Assembly: GCF_021044565.1 (NCBI RefSeq)
Contig: NZ_CP087997.1
Coordinates: forward strand, 1,798,001-1,862,000
Source of the DNA: Subtercola endophyticus
GTDB lineage: Bacteria > Actinomycetota > Actinomycetes > Actinomycetales > Microbacteriaceae
DNA: 64,000 bases
Direction: 5' to 3'
Below, one piece after another: positions 35,199-44,905 of the stretch. Numbering within the stretch: position 1 is the stretch's first letter; each line of letters opens with the position of its first letter. A program made the position numbers and the translations under genes. The notes beneath the pieces were generated by a model that saw only the letters and a program-made list of their open reading frames with translations, was not told the origin of the DNA and did no database searches.

Positions 35199-35603
35199 TC
35201 ACACCTTCCCCAGGGGGGTTTCGACGATCACCGTCGTGGCCTTCACGACGGCTACAGCAATAGAGCCGAGTTCGAGATTCAATTCGCGTACAGCCTCGCT
35301 CGACATCAGCGACACGACACGATGCGGCCCGCACTGCAGTTCGACCTGTGCCATGACCGTGTCCATGGTGATGGCGGTGACCAGCCCCACGAAGCGGTTG
35401 CGGGCCGAGCGGCCGATGCCCGAGGGATCGTCGGGCAGCACGGCGTTTTTCTTCGCCAACGCCGCCAGTTCGACGCCGTCGACCACGGTCTTGCCCGACT
35501 CGTCATTCGACGCGGTCAGCAGGTCGTGCTCGATCCACCGACGAACAGTGTCGTCGCTCACCCCGAGGTAGAGGGCGGCTTCCTTGATCCGAATCTGCGG
35601 CAC
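35199..35603 (-). CDS. HTH plus TOBE/Mop-domain molybdate-responsive regulator
   Basis: 134 residues. N-terminal MerR/excisionase-like HTH (PQIRIKEAALYLGVSDDTVRRWIEHDLL) and a C-terminal Mop domain (RNRFVGLVTAITMDTVMAQVELQCGPHRVVSLMSSEAV) that binds molybdate or tungstate in related proteins. First gene of the mod run, 2 nt from modA, so very likely its regulator. GTG start with TAGTAT (35611-35616) exactly 7 nt upstream, predicting a leaderless mRNA and a promoter inside the 38-bp gap after the helicase gene. Confidence 0.85.
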   Translation of the reverse strand: MPQIRIKEAALYLGVSDDTVRRWIEHDLLTASNDESGKTVVDGVELAALAKKNAVLPDDPSGIGRSARNRFVGLVTAITMDTVMAQVELQCGPHRVVSLMSSEAVRELNLELGSIAVAVVKATTVIVETPLGKV

Positions 35604-35641
35604 AAAACTAATACTATTGCCGCAGGTGCGGAGCCGAGTTT

Positions 35642-38251
35642 CTACAGGCTGTTCACACCCACGACGCGGATGATCGCCACACCCTGCTCGGCCGACTCCG
35701 CCAGATCGACCTCGGCGTCGATGCCCCAGGCGTGATCGCCTTCGGGGTCGTCGAAGGTCTGCCGCACGGCCCAGACGGTGGGGCCCTCGGTGATGCTGAT
35801 CATCGATGCGGCTCGGGCCGCCGCTGACGTGCCCACGAAGTCGTATTCGTCGAAGTACGCGTCGAGGGCATCCGCCCACATCTCGCGGGTGAAGCCCGAG
35901 CCGGTCGCCGCCTCGAGCTCGCCGAGTTCGTCGACCTTGTCGAGCGCCGCCAACTGCACGCGGCGAAAGAGCTCGTTGCGCACGAGAATGCGGAACGCGC
36001 GGATGTTCGACACGACGCTGCGCGGAGCGGGAGGCAGCACGGCGGTGACTCCGCGGCCGACACCCGTCACCAGATCGGCCTCGCCCTGCACCTCCGCGGG
36101 GTTGGTCAGCTCCTCCCACTCGTCGAGCAGGCTGGAGTCGACCTGGCGCACGAGTTCGCCGAGCCATTCGATGAGGTCAGTCAGGTCGTCGGTCTTCGCT
36201 TCGTCGGGAATCGTCGCCCGGGCCGCCTTGAACGCATCGGAGAAGTAGCGCAGCACGAGCCCTTCCGACCGGTTCAGCTTGTAGAAGCCGATGTAGTCGT
36301 TGAACGTCATGGCGCGTTCGTACATGTCGCGCACGACGGTCTTCGGGCTGAGCTCGAAGTCGCCCACCCAGGGCTGCGAGCGCTTGTAGACGTCGAACGC
36401 CTCGCCCAGCAGCCCTTCGAGGGGCTTGGGGTGGGTGATCTGCTCGAGCAGCTCCATGCGCTGGTCGTACTCGATGCCCTCGGCCTTCATCGCGGCCACG
36501 GCCTCGCCCTTGGCCTGGAACTGCTGGGCCGAGAGCACCGGCCGCGGGTCGTCGAGCGTCGCTTCGAGCACCGAGATCATGTCGAGGGCGTAGGTGGGGC
36601 TCTCGGGCTCGAGCAGCTCGAAAACCGCGAGCGCGAGAGGTGAGAGCGGCTGGTTGAGAGCGAAGTTGGGCTGCAAGTCGACGGTCAACCGGATGCTCGC
36701 GAATCCGTTCGCGTCGGGCTCGCCCTGCTCCACAATTGCCGCGGTGCGCAGCGTGCGGTAGATGGCCAGCGCCTGGCGCTCGAGTTCGAGCTGGCGGATT
36801 CGGGGCTCGTGGTTGTCTTCGAGCAGCGAACGCACGTTGTTGAAGACGTCTCCCCCGCGGCCGATGATGTTCAGCAGCATCGCGTGGTTGATCTGCATGC
36901 TGCTGGTGAGCGTTTCGGGTTCGGCGGAGATGAGCCGGTTGAAGCTCGGCTCGCCCCACGACACGAATCCCTCGGGGGCGCGCTTCTTCACGATGCGCTT
37001 GATCTTCTTCAGGTCGTCGCCGGCTCTCGCTACGAGCCGCGCATTCTCGGTCTCGTGCTCGGGTGCCTGGCAGACGACCGTTCCGGCGGTGTCGTAGCCG
37101 GCCCGGCCGGCGCGGCCCGCCACCTGGTGGAATTCGCGCGCCGTGAGCTGGCGCATCCGAGTGCCGTCGAACTTCGTGAGCGCGGTGAGCAGCACTGTTC
37201 TGATGGGCACGTTGATGCCGACGCCGAGCGTGTCAGTACCGCAGATCACCCGCAGCAGGCCGCGCTGGGCGAGCTGCTCGACCAGTCGGCGATACTTCGG
37301 CAGCATGCCGGCGTGGTGCACTCCGATGCCGGCTCGAATGAGGCGCGAGAGGGTGCGGCCGAAGTTCGTGGTGAAGCGAAAGTCGCCGATGGCGTCGGCG
37401 ATCTCGTCGCGTTGCTCGCGGCTCACGATCTTCACGCTCGACAGCGCCTGTGCCCGCTCGAGAGCCGCGAGCTGGGAGAAGTGCACCACGTAGATGGGCG
37501 CCTGCCCCGTCTTCAGCAGGTCTTCGACGGTCTCGTGCACGGGCGTGAGCGCGTAGTAGTAGTTGAGCGGAACAGGCCGTTCGACCCCGGTGACGACAGC
37601 CGTCTCGCGGTTCGTGCGCCGGGTGAGGTCTTTGCTCAGCCAGGTGACGTCGCCGAGGGTGGCCGACATCAGGATGAACTGCACCTTCGGCAGCGTGAGC
37701 AACGGCACCTGCCACGCCCAGCCGCGTTCGGGGTCACTGTAGAAGTGGAACTCGTCCATCACGACTTGGTCGACCGGAGCATCCGCCCCGTGCCGCAGCG
37801 CGATGTTCGCCAGAATCTCGGCGGTGCAGCAGATGATGGGCGCGTCGGCGTTGACGCTGGAGTCGCCCGTGACCATGCCGACGTTGGTGGGGCCGAAGAT
37901 CTCGACCAGGGCGAAGAACTTCTCGCTGACGAGCGCCTTGATCGGCGCGGTGTAGAAGGTGCGGCGACCGTCGGCGAGGGCCGCGAAGTGCGCCGCGACG
38001 GCGACGAGAGACTTTCCGGTGCCGGTCGGCGTGCTCAAGATGACGTTGGCACCCGAGACGATCTCGATGATCGCCTCTTCTTGCGCCGGGTAGAGGGTGA
38101 GGCCCCGGCTCGCGGTGTACTCGCTGAAGCGCTCGAAGAGCACGTCGGGGTCTGCGGGTTCGCGGGCTGCGCCGGCACCGGATGCCCGGCCTTCGCTCTC
38201 GGGCAGATAGTTGACCAGCGAAACCAGCGAGTCGAGTTGCGCGTCGGTCAT
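35642..38251 (-). CDS. DEAD/DEAH box RNA helicase with C-terminal DUF3516 region
   Basis: 869 residues. Superfamily 2 helicase: LTLYPAQEEAI (Q-like region), STPTGTGKS (Walker A), VMDEFHFY (motif II DEFH), LMSATLGD (motif III), GTDTLGVGINVPIR and HQVAGRAGRAGYD (motifs V and VI). The remaining 400 residues are the DUF3516 extension found in actinobacterial Ski2-like helicases of unproven RNA substrate. ATG is preceded by TAGGGT with 7 nt between; that hexamer includes the stop codon of the upstream CDF gene. Probably involved in RNA processing or decay. Confidence 0.9.
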   Translation of the reverse strand: MTDAQLDSLVSLVNYLPESEGRASGAGAAREPADPDVLFERFSEYTASRGLTLYPAQEEAIIEIVSGANVILSTPTGTGKSLVAVAAHFAALADGRRTFYTAPIKALVSEKFFALVEIFGPTNVGMVTGDSSVNADAPIICCTAEILANIALRHGADAPVDQVVMDEFHFYSDPERGWAWQVPLLTLPKVQFILMSATLGDVTWLSKDLTRRTNRETAVVTGVERPVPLNYYYALTPVHETVEDLLKTGQAPIYVVHFSQLAALERAQALSSVKIVSREQRDEIADAIGDFRFTTNFGRTLSRLIRAGIGVHHAGMLPKYRRLVEQLAQRGLLRVICGTDTLGVGINVPIRTVLLTALTKFDGTRMRQLTAREFHQVAGRAGRAGYDTAGTVVCQAPEHETENARLVARAGDDLKKIKRIVKKRAPEGFVSWGEPSFNRLISAEPETLTSSMQINHAMLLNIIGRGGDVFNNVRSLLEDNHEPRIRQLELERQALAIYRTLRTAAIVEQGEPDANGFASIRLTVDLQPNFALNQPLSPLALAVFELLEPESPTYALDMISVLEATLDDPRPVLSAQQFQAKGEAVAAMKAEGIEYDQRMELLEQITHPKPLEGLLGEAFDVYKRSQPWVGDFELSPKTVVRDMYERAMTFNDYIGFYKLNRSEGLVLRYFSDAFKAARATIPDEAKTDDLTDLIEWLGELVRQVDSSLLDEWEELTNPAEVQGEADLVTGVGRGVTAVLPPAPRSVVSNIRAFRILVRNELFRRVQLAALDKVDELGELEAATGSGFTREMWADALDAYFDEYDFVGTSAAARAASMISITEGPTVWAVRQTFDDPEGDHAWGIDAEVDLAESAEQGVAIIRVVGVNSL

Positions 38252-38261
38252 GGTAGCAACC

Positions 38262-39475
<1,214 letters not shown>

Positions 39476-39479
<4 letters not shown>

Positions 39480-39835
39480 TCCGCGGCCGCCGGGTGGTGG
39501 TGGCGGGGTGTGCCGCCGAGGGAGTGCTCGGCCTGAAAGATCGCGTCGCTGACCAGCTGCGACGCGTGCTCGTTCTCGAGCCGGTAGAACACCTTCTGGC
39601 CGTGCTGACGGGTGGCGACGATGCGGGCGAGCCGCAGTTTGGCCAGGTGCTGCGACACTGCGGCCGGGCTCTTGTCGACGAGCTCGGCGAGCGTGTTCAC
39701 CGACTGCTCTCCGTCTCGTAACGCCAGAATCACTCGCACCCGGGTAGCGTCAGCGAGCATCGCGAAGATCTCGACCGCCAGTTCGACGAATTGGCTGTCG
39801 GGCTTTCGCCCGCAGACCTGCTTATCTGCATCCAT
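39476..39835 (-). CDS. ArsR/SmtB family metal-responsive repressor
   Basis: 119 residues. Winged helix with EIFAMLADATRVRVILALRDGEQSVNTLAELVDKSPAAVSQHLAKLRLARIVATRQHGQKVFYRL; the C-terminus EHASQLVSDAIFQAEHSLGG...RHHH carries histidines spaced like the alpha-5 metal site of CzrA/NmtR-type zinc or nickel/cobalt sensors. A Cys lies near the N-terminus. TAGTAT is 6 nt before the ATG. Expected to release the promoter of itself and the CDF exporter when metal is in excess. Confidence 0.92.
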
Positions 39836-39850
39836 ACGCAGATACTAAGC
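39820..39850. promoter_or_regulatory. Imperfect inverted repeat over the arsR-type start and -10
   Basis: GCTTATCTGC (39820-39829) against GCAGATACTAAGC (39838-39850) around the start codon. TCTGC/GCAGA and GCTTA/TAAGC pair with a 3-nt offset on one arm. Binding here would block both the -10 (39842-39847) and the leaderless start. Candidate autoregulatory operator. Confidence 0.5.
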
Positions 39851-39903
39851 CATCGGTCGCACCGGCCGGAACCGCAGACCGCTCCCGTAAGATAGACCGG
39901 CTC

Positions 39904-41415
39904 ATGGAACAGACGAACAGCACATCAGCGCCCGACGGCATCGACGCGGGCGGCATCGACGCGGCCGACCTCGAGGTCGCGCTGCGCGTCTTGGCGAGCC
40001 TGCACGAGCTCGACGACGAGCATCCGGATTTCGTCGCCGTGCGGCAGGCAACGGCGAAGATGTTCAAGGCCGTCAAGAAGAGCCGTCGCGACGAGAAACG
40101 TGAGGCCATCCAGGCCGCCGATCGCAGCGTTGTCGCCGCCACCGCCACCGGCGCGCCCGACCGCATCGACGACGAAGCGCGCGGCATTCCGCTGGCCCTC
40201 ACAACGAGCGCCCCCACCGCCGGCACCCTCATCAAGTCGCGGCCCTGTTACGTCTGCAAGCAGCACTACACGCAGGTCGACGCGTTCTACCACCAGCTCT
40301 GCCCCGACTGCGCGGCGATGAGCCACCAGAAACGGGATGCCCGAACCGACCTCACCGGCAGGCGCGCCCTGCTCACCGGAGGCCGCGCCAAGATCGGCAT
40401 GTACATCGCCCTGCGGCTGCTGCGCGACGGCGCGCACACCACCATCACCACCCGGTTTCCGCGCGACGCGGTGCGCCGGTTCTCGAGCCTGCCCGACGCG
40501 GGCGACTGGATGCACCGGCTGCGCATCGTGGGCATCGACCTCCGCGACCCTGCTCAGGTGATCGGGCTGGCCGAGACGGTGGCCGAGGCCGGTCCCCTCG
40601 ACATTCTCATCAACAATGCGGCGCAGACCGTGAAGCGATCGCCGGGGTCGTATGCGCCGCTGGCCGAAGCCGAACTGGCGCCGCTGCCCGACGGCCCGCT
40701 GCCGGAGATGATCACGTTCGGGCACACGAACGACGCGCATCCGCAGGCCCTGGCGGCGTCGGTGGCCGCGCATCCGCTGCTCCAGCGCGCTGCGCTCGGC
40801 GGTGAAGTGCTCACCGGAGAACAGTTGGCCACCCTCGCGATGACGGCCGGGTCGTCGTCGCTCGAGCGGCTCGCGGCCGGCACTGCGATCGACGCGGGCG
40901 GGCTCGTACCCGACCTGCACCACGAGAACAGCTGGACGCAAGCGGTGCAAGACGTCGACCCGCTCGAGATGCTCGAGGTGCAGCTGTGCAACACGACGGC
41001 TCCGTTCTTGCTCGTGTCCAGGCTGCGCCCGGCGATGGCCGTTGCGGCCTCGGCGGCACCCTCTGGCCGCAGTTACATCGTGAACGTGTCAGCCATGGAA
41101 GGCGTGTTCGCTCGCGGATACAAGGGCCCCGGGCATCCGCACACCAACATGGCCAAGGCCGCACTCAACATGCTGACCCGCACCAGTGCCAAAGAGATGC
41201 TGAGCGACGGCATTCTGATGACGAGCGTCGACACGGGCTGGATCACGGACGAGCGGCCCCACCCCACCAAAGTGCGGCTGGCCGAAGAAGGCTTTCACGC
41301 TCCCCTCGACCTCGTCGACGGTGCCGCCCGCGTTTACGACCCCATCGTGCGCGGCGAATCAGGCGAAGACATCGCCGGCGTCTTCCTCAAGGACTACAAA
41401 CCCGCTGCGTGGTAG
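39904..41415 (+). CDS. SDR oxidoreductase with N-terminal zinc ribbon
   Basis: 503 residues. Residues 1-100 are helical and variable; C115-x2-C118 and C133-x2-C136 form a zinc ribbon (RPCYVCKQ ... QLCPDC); an SDR fold follows with TGGRAKIGMYIA (158-169), IDLRDP, ILINNAAQT and SYIVNVSAMEG. The catalytic YxxxK is replaced by TNMAK in HPHTNMAKAALNML, so the Lys is kept and the Tyr lost. A roughly 95-residue insert lies between NNAAQT and the active site. Substrate unknown; the zinc ribbon suggests a partner macromolecule or regulatory metal. Confidence 0.85.
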   Translation: MEQTNSTSAPDGIDAGGIDAADLEVALRVLASLHELDDEHPDFVAVRQATAKMFKAVKKSRRDEKREAIQAADRSVVAATATGAPDRIDDEARGIPLALTTSAPTAGTLIKSRPCYVCKQHYTQVDAFYHQLCPDCAAMSHQKRDARTDLTGRRALLTGGRAKIGMYIALRLLRDGAHTTITTRFPRDAVRRFSSLPDAGDWMHRLRIVGIDLRDPAQVIGLAETVAEAGPLDILINNAAQTVKRSPGSYAPLAEAELAPLPDGPLPEMITFGHTNDAHPQALAASVAAHPLLQRAALGGEVLTGEQLATLAMTAGSSSLERLAAGTAIDAGGLVPDLHHENSWTQAVQDVDPLEMLEVQLCNTTAPFLLVSRLRPAMAVAASAAPSGRSYIVNVSAMEGVFARGYKGPGHPHTNMAKAALNMLTRTSAKEMLSDGILMTSVDTGWITDERPHPTKVRLAEEGFHAPLDLVDGAARVYDPIVRGESGEDIAGVFLKDYKPAAW

Positions 41416-41433
41416 GGCGAGCAGGATGCCCGG

Positions 41434-42279
41434 CTACTGCGGTGCGGATGCAACGCCCACTGCGCTGCTCTCGACCCGGCGGATGGCCAGGTCGGCGTCG
41501 GCCTGGGCGAAGTCTGCGGTGAGAAACTCGGGCGTCTGCGGCAGGCGCAGGGTGATGCTCGAGAGAGCCTGCATCGTGAGCGTGGCCGACGAGATGGAGT
41601 AGTCGAGGCAGTGTCCGCCGACGGCGCGTGCGTCGTCGAGGTAGTGGAAGTGGAAGCCCGCGACCGTCACGCCCTGGTAGATCTGCGGGGCCCAGAAGCC
41701 GATCATCGACCCGGTGGTGGGGCCGAGCTCGCTCTCGTTCTGGGTCTGCATCACTTCGACGAGGGGGCGGAACGGATGGTGCTGGCGAATCGGCTCGCGC
41801 ACGAGCATCCGATCGAAGGCCCCGTCGATGCGGAGGGCGAAGAAGAGGTTGGGGCTCGGAAAGAAGCTGCTGACGAGTGCTTCGAGGTCGTCGCGGCCGA
41901 GCGGGCCGTCACGCGTTCCGTCGATCGGCACGGAGACGGTGGGGGCGAACTTCGCGACCTCGGCGAACGGAATCAGCTCGCTGTCGTCGGCGAGGGTGAC
42001 CGACCCGTCGGAGGTGCAGCGGTAGATCTCTCCGTCGACGAACACGAGTTCACCGTTGAGCGCGTGCCCGCAGCCGATGCCGAAATCGCCCTTCTCGAGC
42101 ACCTGTGGTGCCGGGAATACTCCGTCGTAGAGGCCCGCCATGAGCGCGTGGATCACCGAGAACTGGGTGATGTTGACCGCGATGGTGGGTTTGAGCGCCG
42201 CCGTGACCGCGGCGCGGTCGGTCGCCGAGACCTCACTGACATGCGGTGCGCCGACGCGCCGCTGCCAGGCCGGGGTCAC
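41434..42279 (-). CDS. budA: Alpha-acetolactate decarboxylase
   Basis: 281 residues (usual 240-260). Converts 2-acetolactate to acetoin. TQFSVIHALMAGLYDGVFP, GDFGIGCGHALNGELVFVDGEIY and GFHFHYLDDARAVGGHCLD are the family blocks; the HFHYL...GGH histidines bind zinc. GTG at 42279 overlaps the stop of the DUF3054 gene (GTGA). A TrpMet-type C-terminal extension of about 20 residues is variable. No acetolactate synthase or butanediol dehydrogenase is in the window. Confidence 0.9.
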   Translation of the reverse strand: MTPAWQRRVGAPHVSEVSATDRAAVTAALKPTIAVNITQFSVIHALMAGLYDGVFPAPQVLEKGDFGIGCGHALNGELVFVDGEIYRCTSDGSVTLADDSELIPFAEVAKFAPTVSVPIDGTRDGPLGRDDLEALVSSFFPSPNLFFALRIDGAFDRMLVREPIRQHHPFRPLVEVMQTQNESELGPTTGSMIGFWAPQIYQGVTVAGFHFHYLDDARAVGGHCLDYSISSATLTMQALSSITLRLPQTPEFLTADFAQADADLAIRRVESSAVGVASAPQ

Positions 42280-42725
42280 TGCCAGCCGTTCCGGGCGGCC
42301 GTTCTCGAAGCCGTGTCGTTCCGAGCGGCAACCCGGCGCGCTACGAATCCAGCAATCAGACGCCAGCCGAGCAAGAACACCCCGAGCACGATCAGCGCCA
42401 CGATCACGAAACTCACCTCGACGCCCTGCCCGCTGAGCACGCGCAAGAACATTCCGACCGCCACCGTGAAGAGCCAGATCGGGATGCCCGGCAGCACGAG
42501 CCGCAGCGGATACCGCCAGGCGCGCGTCGCCACCCAGCCCACCACGAGCCCCACCACGAATGGCCAGAACGTGACGAGAGTACCGCCGAGGCTGAACCCT
42601 TCGCTGTGGCTGCTGCGCCCGATCAGCACGAACACGAGCACCAGTACCACGTCGACCACCGCCGCGATCACGATGGTGCGGGTCGAAGCGGGGCGCCGCA
42701 CGGGCGTCGGCGTGGTCTGGGTCAT
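42276..42725 (-). CDS. DUF3054 family membrane protein
   Basis: 149 residues with four hydrophobic helices: about 20-40, 48-68, 78-98 and 105-125. SSHSEGFSLGGTLVTFWPFVVGLVVGW and LPGIPIWLFTVAVGMFLR are typical of the actinobacterial DUF3054 family, function unknown. TAGGAT (42732-42737) is exactly 6 nt before the ATG, predicting a leaderless mRNA with budA as second gene. The C-terminus is Arg/Ala-rich. Confidence 0.85.
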   Translation of the reverse strand: MTQTTPTPVRRPASTRTIVIAAVVDVVLVLVFVLIGRSSHSEGFSLGGTLVTFWPFVVGLVVGWVATRAWRYPLRLVLPGIPIWLFTVAVGMFLRVLSGQGVEVSFVIVALIVLGVFLLGWRLIAGFVARRVAARNDTASRTAARNGWQ

Positions 42726-42737
42726 GACACAATCCTA

Positions 42738-42877
42738 TTTCGTGGCTTCGCCCGTCCCCGCCGGGCGAACGCGGATGACCGACCGAGCGCGGTCGCTCGG
42801 TCACGCACCGATTTCCTGGCTTCGCCCGTCCCCGCCGGGCGAACGCGGATGACCGACCGAGCGCGTTCGCTCGGTCA
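42738..42877. repeat. Two tandem 66-bp repeats, each with two hairpins
   Basis: Units 42738-42803 and 42812-42877 (74-bp period) differ at two positions. Each contains CGCCCG...CGGGCG and GACCGAGCG-N4-CGCTCGGTC; the loop of the second hairpin differs (CGGT versus CGTT) while the stems are conserved. They lie between the flavoprotein gene stop and the DUF3054 start. Confidence 0.85.
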
Positions 42878-42896
42878 TCCTGGCACCTGAGCACAC

Positions 42897-42977
42897 GCGC
42901 GGTGGTTTGGCGAAGGCGCGGTGGTTTGGCGCACGCGCGGTGGTTCGAACTACCGCGGATGCGCCGAACTACCGCGC
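42897..42977. repeat. 19-bp-periodic palindromic element, copy 1
   Basis: Half-unit GCGGTGGTT in three direct copies whose GCGC starts lie at 42897, 42916 and 42935, then two inverted copies with AACTACCGC at 42948 and 42967: 19-bp steps on both sides of a TTCGAA centre (42944-42949). Spacer GGCGCA pairs with TGCGCC. The element ends 10 bp from the stop codon of the minus-strand flavoprotein gene. Confidence 0.85.
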
Positions 42978-42987
42978 GGAGAGGGGC

Positions 42988-44442
42988 TCAGCGCCCGGGG
43001 CGCAGGTCGGGGGCGCGGCGGATGCCGAACGAGGTGGCGAGCGCACGCCGGGCCGCGTGCCAGCCGCCGAGGCCGTGCACGCCCGGACCGGGCGGCGTCG
43101 ACGACGAGCACAGGTACACCCCGCGCATGGGCGTCTGCCACGGGTACGGCGACAGCGTCGGCCTCCGCACGAGCTGGCGGAACGTCGCCGCCCCGGCCGA
43201 GATGTCGCCCCCCACGTAATTCGGGTTGCCCTGCTCTTCTTCGACCGCGGTGCGCCCCGACGTCGCGACGATGGTGTCGCGAAAACCCGGCGCGAACCGT
43301 TCGATCTGCGCGATGATCGTCTCCGACTGATCGACGTCGCTTCCGCTCGGCACGTGCGTGTAGGCCCACAGAACGTGCGCCCCCTCCGGCGCCCGCGACG
43401 AGTCGATGATGCTCGGCTGCGCCACCAGCACGTACGGCCGCTGGGCGTGCCGGCCCGACGCCACCATCGCCTCACTTCGGGCGATCTGGGCGTGCGTGCC
43501 GCCGACGTGCACGGTTCCCGCCGACCGCAGCGCCTCGTTCGCCCAGGGCACCGGGTCGCTGAGCGCGAGGTCGAGCTTGGCGACGGCGTTGCCGTACCGA
43601 AACCGGCCGAGGCTGCGGGCGTACCCGCGCGGAATGCGATCCCCGCCGAGAGCGAGCAGCGCCTTCGGGGTCACGTCGAGTAGTACGACACGCGCGGGTG
43701 GCAGCTCGTCGAGAGAGGTTATCTCGGTCTGAGTGACAATTTCGCCGCCGTGGGCGAGCAGATCATCCGCCATCGCGTCGACGATCGCCTGACTGCCCCC
43801 CACCGGAACCGGCCAGCCCACCGCGTGCGCCAGGCTGCCCAGAAGAAGCCCGGCGGCGGCCGGGGCGAGCCCGGGCAACGGAAGAATCGAGTGCGCCTGC
43901 ACGCCGCTCAGCAGGGAGGGCGCGATGTCGCTCTCGAACCGCAGACTCCAGAGCGGGCTGCCCTGCTCGAACGCTCGCAGCCCGAACCGGGCGGCGAGCC
44001 CGGGATGCCGCGGCACCCGCAACAGCGAGGTTCCGGTGAACTGCGCGAGCTCTTTCCAGTGCGAGACGAGGGGCTCGAACAGGCGCTTCCACGCGGGGCC
44101 GTCGACCCCGAGCATCCGTGCGGTCTCGTCGATGCTCTGGTAGGCCAGGCCGGCGCGGCCGCCGTCGAGTGGATGCCCGTAGGCGAGTTCGGGCGTACGC
44201 AGCTCGATGCGCGACTCGAGGTCGAAGCGGCGAAAGAACTCCGACGCGAGGGCCATCGGATGCACGGCAGAACACACATCGTGCAGATAGCCCGGCAGCG
44301 TGAGTTCCGCGGTGCGCGCTCCCCCGCCGATGGTGTCGGCGCGCTCGTACACGCGCACTGCGAGACCGGCCCGGGCCATGGTGACGGCGGCCGCCAGCCC
44401 GTTAGGCCCGGCTCCGACCACGACGACATCCACTGAGTCCAT
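42988..44442 (-). CDS. Phytoene dehydrogenase-like FAD-dependent oxidoreductase
   Basis: 484 residues. VDVVVVGAGPNGLAAAVTMARAGLAVRVYERADTIGGGARTAEL is the FAD Rossmann motif of the amine oxidase/CrtI superfamily; VPVGGSQAIVDAMADDL and the C-terminal GVYLCSSSTPPGPGVHGLGGWHAARRAL complete the cofactor site. No carotenoid genes are nearby, so a carotenoid role is not supported; many actinobacteria carry this NAD(P)/FAD paralogue with unknown substrate. ATG at 44442 has CATACT 6 nt upstream. Confidence 0.88.
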   Translation of the reverse strand: MDSVDVVVVGAGPNGLAAAVTMARAGLAVRVYERADTIGGGARTAELTLPGYLHDVCSAVHPMALASEFFRRFDLESRIELRTPELAYGHPLDGGRAGLAYQSIDETARMLGVDGPAWKRLFEPLVSHWKELAQFTGTSLLRVPRHPGLAARFGLRAFEQGSPLWSLRFESDIAPSLLSGVQAHSILPLPGLAPAAAGLLLGSLAHAVGWPVPVGGSQAIVDAMADDLLAHGGEIVTQTEITSLDELPPARVVLLDVTPKALLALGGDRIPRGYARSLGRFRYGNAVAKLDLALSDPVPWANEALRSAGTVHVGGTHAQIARSEAMVASGRHAQRPYVLVAQPSIIDSSRAPEGAHVLWAYTHVPSGSDVDQSETIIAQIERFAPGFRDTIVATSGRTAVEEEQGNPNYVGGDISAGAATFRQLVRRPTLSPYPWQTPMRGVYLCSSSTPPGPGVHGLGGWHAARRALATSFGIRRAPDLRPGR

Positions 44443-44552
44443 ACGTTCAGTATGCTCTGCCCACGGCACCCCTCCGAGGGGTTGTCAAGCCCTAGTCGAA
44501 GCAGCACAGAGGTGGTTGTCTGACACTAAGCACCTAACCGAAGGAGGTTGAT

Positions 44553-44894
44553 GTGACTATCGAACTGACTCCGCGGGCCGCAGCCCCGATCACCGATCTC
44601 ACCGGGCTCATCGCGAGCCCGTCTGCACGTACGGCACGCCGGGGCAACGACGCCCCGCACGCCGCAGACATTCGCATTTCGATTCTCTCCGACCACGAAT
44701 GGCGCATCTGCGACCGTCGTATTCCCGAAAACAACGCCGAGTGTGTTCTCGGCTACATCGATAAGACCGCCGGGCTCTACGAAGTCATGAAGCTCTCCTC
44801 GACCCATAACCTGCTGTATTACTCGGACTTCGAGCAGGCGATCAGCAGTTTCACGTCGCAGGTCAAGCCCGCTGCCGTCGGGCGCGTCTTCTAG
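44553..44894 (+). CDS. Hypothetical 113-residue protein
   Basis: No family recognised. 113 residues, soluble, no signal or membrane helix. The N-terminal 35 residues look disordered; the core (IRISILSDHEWRICDRRIPENNAECVLGYIDKTAGLYEVMKLSS ... LYYSDFEQAISSF) is mixed alpha/beta with aromatic residues, two Cys and a DHEWRICD segment. AAGGAGG stands at optimal distance before the GTG, the best ribosome site in the window, suggesting strong translation. It is divergent from the flavoprotein and convergent with a membrane protein gene. Confidence 0.8.
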   Translation: MTIELTPRAAAPITDLTGLIASPSARTARRGNDAPHAADIRISILSDHEWRICDRRIPENNAECVLGYIDKTAGLYEVMKLSSTHNLLYYSDFEQAISSFTSQVKPAAVGRVF

Positions 44895-44905
44895 GCGGTA
44901 GCTCG

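Noticed and set aside
42738..42877. CRISPR-like tandem repeats
   Set aside because: Only two units, 66 bp each with an 8-bp spacer, no cas genes; the structure is a duplicated hairpin pair.
42941..42956. GGTTCGAAC resembling a tRNA T-arm
   Set aside because: No acceptor, D or anticodon stem can be formed around it, and the sequence is explained by the palindrome centre.
42988..44442. Carotenoid biosynthesis gene (crtI)
   Set aside because: Only the flavin fold is shared; no crtB, crtE or cyclase genes are adjacent.
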